The notes beneath the pieces are model-generated. The model had not been told where the DNA came from. It did not search any database and saw nothing but the letters and a program-made list of their open reading frames with translations. Made by a program: the position numbers and the translations under genes. A stretch of DNA of 57,296 nt, taken from Bacilli bacterium. Lineage in GTDB: Bacteria; Bacillota_I; Bacilli_A; RF39; UBA660. The stretch is from contig JAFXOW010000031.1 in the NCBI GenBank assembly GCA_017528315.1, positions 1-57,296 of the forward strand. Direction: 5' to 3'. Numbering within the stretch: position 1 is the first letter of the stretch; the number at the start of each line of letters is the position of its first letter. This document shows, piece by piece, positions 55,238 through 57,296 of the stretch.

Positions 55238-55265
55238 TTTTAACTCCTTTCAAAGAACTATTTTT

Positions 55266-55294
55266 ATTATAACTAATCTATAAATTATAGTCAA
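55266..55294 (-). promoter_or_regulatory. Promoter of the YoaP-like / radical SAM operon
   Basis: Minus-strand TTGACT (55294-55289), a 17-bp spacer and TATAAT (55271-55266). It starts right after the GGDEF-gene terminator. Confidence 0.85.
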
Positions 55295-55326
55295 ATAAAA
55301 AGACTAGAATTTATATTCTAATCTTT
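55295..55326 (-). terminator. Terminator after the GGDEF gene
   Basis: On the minus strand AAAGATTAGAAT pairs with ATTCTAGTCTTT (one G-U pair, 4-nt loop) and is followed by TTATTT. It lies 4 bases after the stop at 55331. Confidence 0.8.
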
Positions 55327-55330
55327 AATA

Positions 55331-56350
55331 CTAACGTCTTCTATCTATTTGATATTTTTTATACATTTTACTTTTGTCTTCTTTCATTATTTCATCTGCT
55401 CTAATAGATGTTTGTTTTAAATAATCTCCGGAAATATGTTTTACTATACCATAATTTAATCCTAAAATTAAATTATCTTCAATACCTAAATCTATATTAC
55501 TTGTTTCCTTTCTTGCTAATTCTGCTTTAATTAAAGCTTTTGAAAGACTATCTATTTTTGTTAATAAAACAAATTCATCTCCGCCAATTCTATATATACA
55601 ATGTCCTGTATCTATATGACTTTCTGTTAAATCATCATTTATTATATTTTTTTGCTTTGGCCAATATTTATTTAATATTTTAGCTACCGATTTAATGTAT
55701 AAATCTCCTTTTAAATGATTATAATTATCATTAATATAATTTAATCTAAATAAATCAAATATTCCAAATACTAAATCTTCATCTGCTTCATTTATACTTT
55801 GAATTCTCATTTCATAAGAATTTCTATTATCAAGACCCGTTAATAAATCAGTAGAAATAGCTGCTATATTTTTTTCATAACTAATAGCTCTTTTTAAAAT
55901 TATTTGCATAGTATCTTTAACTCTTTCAAAAAACTGTGATTCAAGTTCTTTTGTTTCATCATTATTTATAATAGCAAGAATATAATCACAATCATCTACC
56001 ATAATATTAAGCAATGTTACATTATTAATATTTTCAGATAGATTAAGATTCAATTTTAAAATACTTTTTTGTTTGGCTAAATCTTTTGTTTTATTAACTA
56101 TCAAACCAACAGGTTTAGTCAAATCATTCATTTTAGAATCACTTATTTGAAAAGTATAAAAATTATCACTATTTTTTCTATATAATGATATATTACCTGA
56201 ATTTAAAAAAGTCCTTAGTAAAGAAAAAGATTTATTAATACCTTCCTTAACATCATCTGTTTTTAATGATTGTACCATCATTTCATAAAACAAATAAAAT
56301 TCATCTTGTTTAATAAGATTTATTTCTGGAAATAAAACTTCATTATTCAT
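55331..56350 (-). CDS. GGDEF-domain diguanylate cyclase with GAF-like sensor
   Basis: 339 aa. The N-terminal region (about 15-160) is GAF-like, with hydrophobic strand pairs and no TM. The GGDEF domain (about 165-330) has STDLLTGLDNRNSYE, Asp199, Asn207 and Asp216 at the metal and guanine positions, and an intact RIGGDEF at 254-260. The RxxD inhibitory I-site before GGDEF is absent. It probably makes cyclic di-GMP in the cytoplasm without product feedback. The loop around Asp199 is divergent (FDLFRLNYIND). Confidence 0.87.
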   Translation of the reverse strand: MNNEVLFPEINLIKQDEFYLFYEMMVQSLKTDDVKEGINKSFSLLRTFLNSGNISLYRKNSDNFYTFQISDSKMNDLTKPVGLIVNKTKDLAKQKSILKLNLNLSENINNVTLLNIMVDDCDYILAIINNDETKELESQFFERVKDTMQIILKRAISYEKNIAAISTDLLTGLDNRNSYEMRIQSINEADEDLVFGIFDLFRLNYINDNYNHLKGDLYIKSVAKILNKYWPKQKNIINDDLTESHIDTGHCIYRIGGDEFVLLTKIDSLSKALIKAELARKETSNIDLGIEDNLILGLNYGIVKHISGDYLKQTSIRADEIMKEDKSKMYKKYQIDRRR

Positions 56351-56382
56351 ACAAACTTCCCCTTTTTATAAATAACGCATAT

Positions 56383-56411
56383 ATTATACATTATTTATAT
56401 GAATTTGTCAA
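56383..56411 (-). promoter_or_regulatory. Consensus promoter of the GGDEF gene
   Basis: Minus-strand perfect TTGACA (56411-56406), a 17-bp spacer and a perfect TATAAT (56388-56383). Two imperfect 0A-box-like sites (56417-56423 and 56437-56443) lie just upstream. Confidence 0.92.
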
Positions 56412-56448
56412 CAAAAGCCGACATTTACAATCAAAAATCGACTTTTTT

Positions 56449-56790
56449 CTACAAAAATAAGACTTTTAATTTTTTAAATAATTTATTAATTATAATTCCT
56501 AATCCTATTCCAATAAATGAAATAATTAAATACCATAAAGAATGAACTAATGCTGAATCATTATAATATATAAATATAGACGGAATAAATAATATTGAAA
56601 TTATTATAGGATATAAATATTTTATTTTTTCTTTTGATAAACTACCAATTAATATTGATAAAATAAATGTTAATAATATTATTAATACTATTAATCCCAT
56701 TGTATCACTAGGACCAGCAAATAATGGCATTATATAAAATACTAATAGATGAATTATTAATATAATTATTTCTTTTAGATATTTTTTCAT
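56449..56790 (-). CDS. Small integral membrane protein of unknown function (113 aa)
   Basis: Four predicted TM segments (about 6-24, 29-50, 56-73, 82-104) with a basic C-terminus. No family is recognised. The ATG at 56790 lies 9 bases after GGAG; the GTG at 56805 overlaps that site. It directly follows the TfoX-N gene and is probably cotranscribed. Confidence 0.65.
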   Translation of the reverse strand: MKKYLKEIIILIIHLLVFYIMPLFAGPSDTMGLIVLIILLTFILSILIGSLSKEKIKYLYPIIISILFIPSIFIYYNDSALVHSLWYLIISFIGIGLGIIINKLFKKLKVLFL

Positions 56791-56804
56791 AATATTTTTC
56801 TCCA

Positions 56805-57098
56805 CTATTTTACTAAATCCTTACAGGTATCTAATACTATCTGTTTTAATATATCTTGATTATCTATATTATCTACTAAATACATTGGTTTTGCACTTTC
56901 ATAAGGAATAGATTCTTGCATATTATATTTTTTATTACTATCAACTATTTTAACAAGTAATCTATTATCATATATTCCTCCAAATAATATATCATTATAA
57001 TATAATAAATACTCTCCCATCATAGACTTACAAGTTATATTATCTAATAAGTTTAATTGTTCTAAAATAAAATCTCTATAATCTTTTGTAGTAGCCAT
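56805..57098 (-). CDS. TfoX N-terminal domain protein
   Basis: 97 aa consisting of one TfoX/Sxy N-terminal domain: RDFILEQLNLL, then CKSMMGEYLLYYNDILFGGIYDNRLLVKI, and PYESAKPMYLVDNID. TfoX is a competence regulator in Proteobacteria, but standalone N-domain proteins in Bacillota have no known role and competence should not be inferred. AGGAGTTGAT precedes the ATG. Confidence 0.87.
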   Translation of the reverse strand: MATTKDYRDFILEQLNLLDNITCKSMMGEYLLYYNDILFGGIYDNRLLVKIVDSNKKYNMQESIPYESAKPMYLVDNIDNQDILKQIVLDTCKDLVK

Positions 57099-57127
57099 AC
57101 TATCAACTCCTATAATTAATTATAACA

Positions 57128-57153
57128 TAAAAGAACGAATTTTCATCCGTTCT
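57128..57153 (-). terminator. Terminator after the right-edge membrane protein gene
   Basis: On the minus strand, AGAACG and CGTTCT pair around a 10-nt loop (57132-57153) and are followed by TTTT. It lies 24 bp after the stop of the partial gene. Confidence 0.75.
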
Positions 57154-57177
57154 ATATATCTTAATATGACGATCCTT

Positions 57178-57296
57178 TTATTTATCAAATTTGAATAATT
57201 CAAGAACAATAGAAACTATAAAAAGAGTAATACCACTATATAAAAATGTATATCTAATTATATTCCAATGTCTATCATCAGGAAATATACGATTTA
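57178..57296 (-). CDS. Partial membrane protein (C-terminal 38 residues)
   Basis: Only the 3' end is in the window. The frame reads ...RIFPDDRHWNIIRYTFLYSG, then ITLFIVSIVLELFKFDK and TAA at 57178. It contains one hydrophobic segment of about 20 residues and a short charged tail. The family cannot be told from this piece. Confidence 0.55.
   Translation of the reverse strand, partial: NRIFPDDRHWNIIRYTFLYSGITLFIVSIVLELFKFDK

Noticed and set aside
56805-57098. Inferring natural competence from the TfoX-N protein
   Set aside because: Only the N-terminal domain is present and no com genes occur in the window.

Overview
The window is an AT-rich stretch of a low-GC Bacillota chromosome in one continuous gene-dense block. 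Nearly everything is core or ordinary accessory content. I see no rRNA, tRNA, IS element, prophage or CRISPR array. Tryptophan is encoded by TGG and no internal TGA interrupts the large conserved genes, so the standard bacterial code is used. Spo0A, a SigH-type sigma factor, a CwlJ/SleB-type hydrolase and a LolA-like lipoprotein point to a spore-forming ancestry. The very low GC, short proteins and an Asn at the rifampicin-pocket position equivalent to E. coli RpoB His526 resemble Mollicutes and their uncultured gut relatives (RF39-like or Erysipelotrichia-like Bacilli). This placement is inference only.

Layout. 1-7.1 kb: the end of a surface protein, then fhs, trpS, an archaeal-type aspS, prsW and asnS. 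The asnS gene has a T-box leader and a consensus promoter. 7.1-14.7 kb (minus strand): cysS, a 65-aa protein, a YugP-like peptidase, mrnC, rlmB, sigH, a thioredoxin-like membrane protein, a degenerate ECF-transporter-like trio, and truA. This keeps the classical cysS-mrnC-rlmB-sigH and ecfA-ecfA'-ecfT-truA orders. 14.8-25.7 kb (minus): rsmC-like methyltransferase, rpoB, rpoC, an unknown 453-aa protein and a serine hydrolase. 25.8-29.7 kb (minus): a three-gene operon of unknown helical and acidic proteins. 29.8-38.1 kb: small mixed genes, including the CwlJ-like hydrolase, an SPFH protein, the LolA/DUF4367 lipoprotein, a short FNT channel, a CIRCE-controlled Hsp20, an XRE regulator and a Fic-like protein. 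38.2-43.3 kb (minus): rpsI/rplM, a UvrD-like helicase, a P-loop kinase, an HD hydrolase and an MBL hydrolase. 43.5-50.8 kb (plus): pgk, a glycolipid glucosyltransferase and tpiA in one overlapping operon, then spo0A, a Big_2/SGNH surface protein and a GT2-TPR protein. 50.8-57.3 kb (minus): an ABC exporter pair, a radical SAM protein, a YoaP-type acetyltransferase, a GGDEF protein, a TfoX-N protein and a partial membrane protein at the edge.

The most unusual items are: (1) an ECF-like A/A'/T module, kept in its usual place, in which both ATPases have lost catalytic motifs; (2) two identical-geometry palindromes, each made of two perfect head-to-head DnaA boxes, sitting 2-3 bases after stop codons; (3) the three-gene unknown operon with a domain shared between two of its proteins and mTERF-like helical repeats; (4) a Fic-like protein without the catalytic histidine; (5) a Big_2-SGNH surface protein. 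Many extended reading frames begin at GTG or TTG codons that lie in or before the ribosome binding site. I have moved those starts to the ATG (once a TTG) that sits 5-9 bases after the Shine-Dalgarno sequence.
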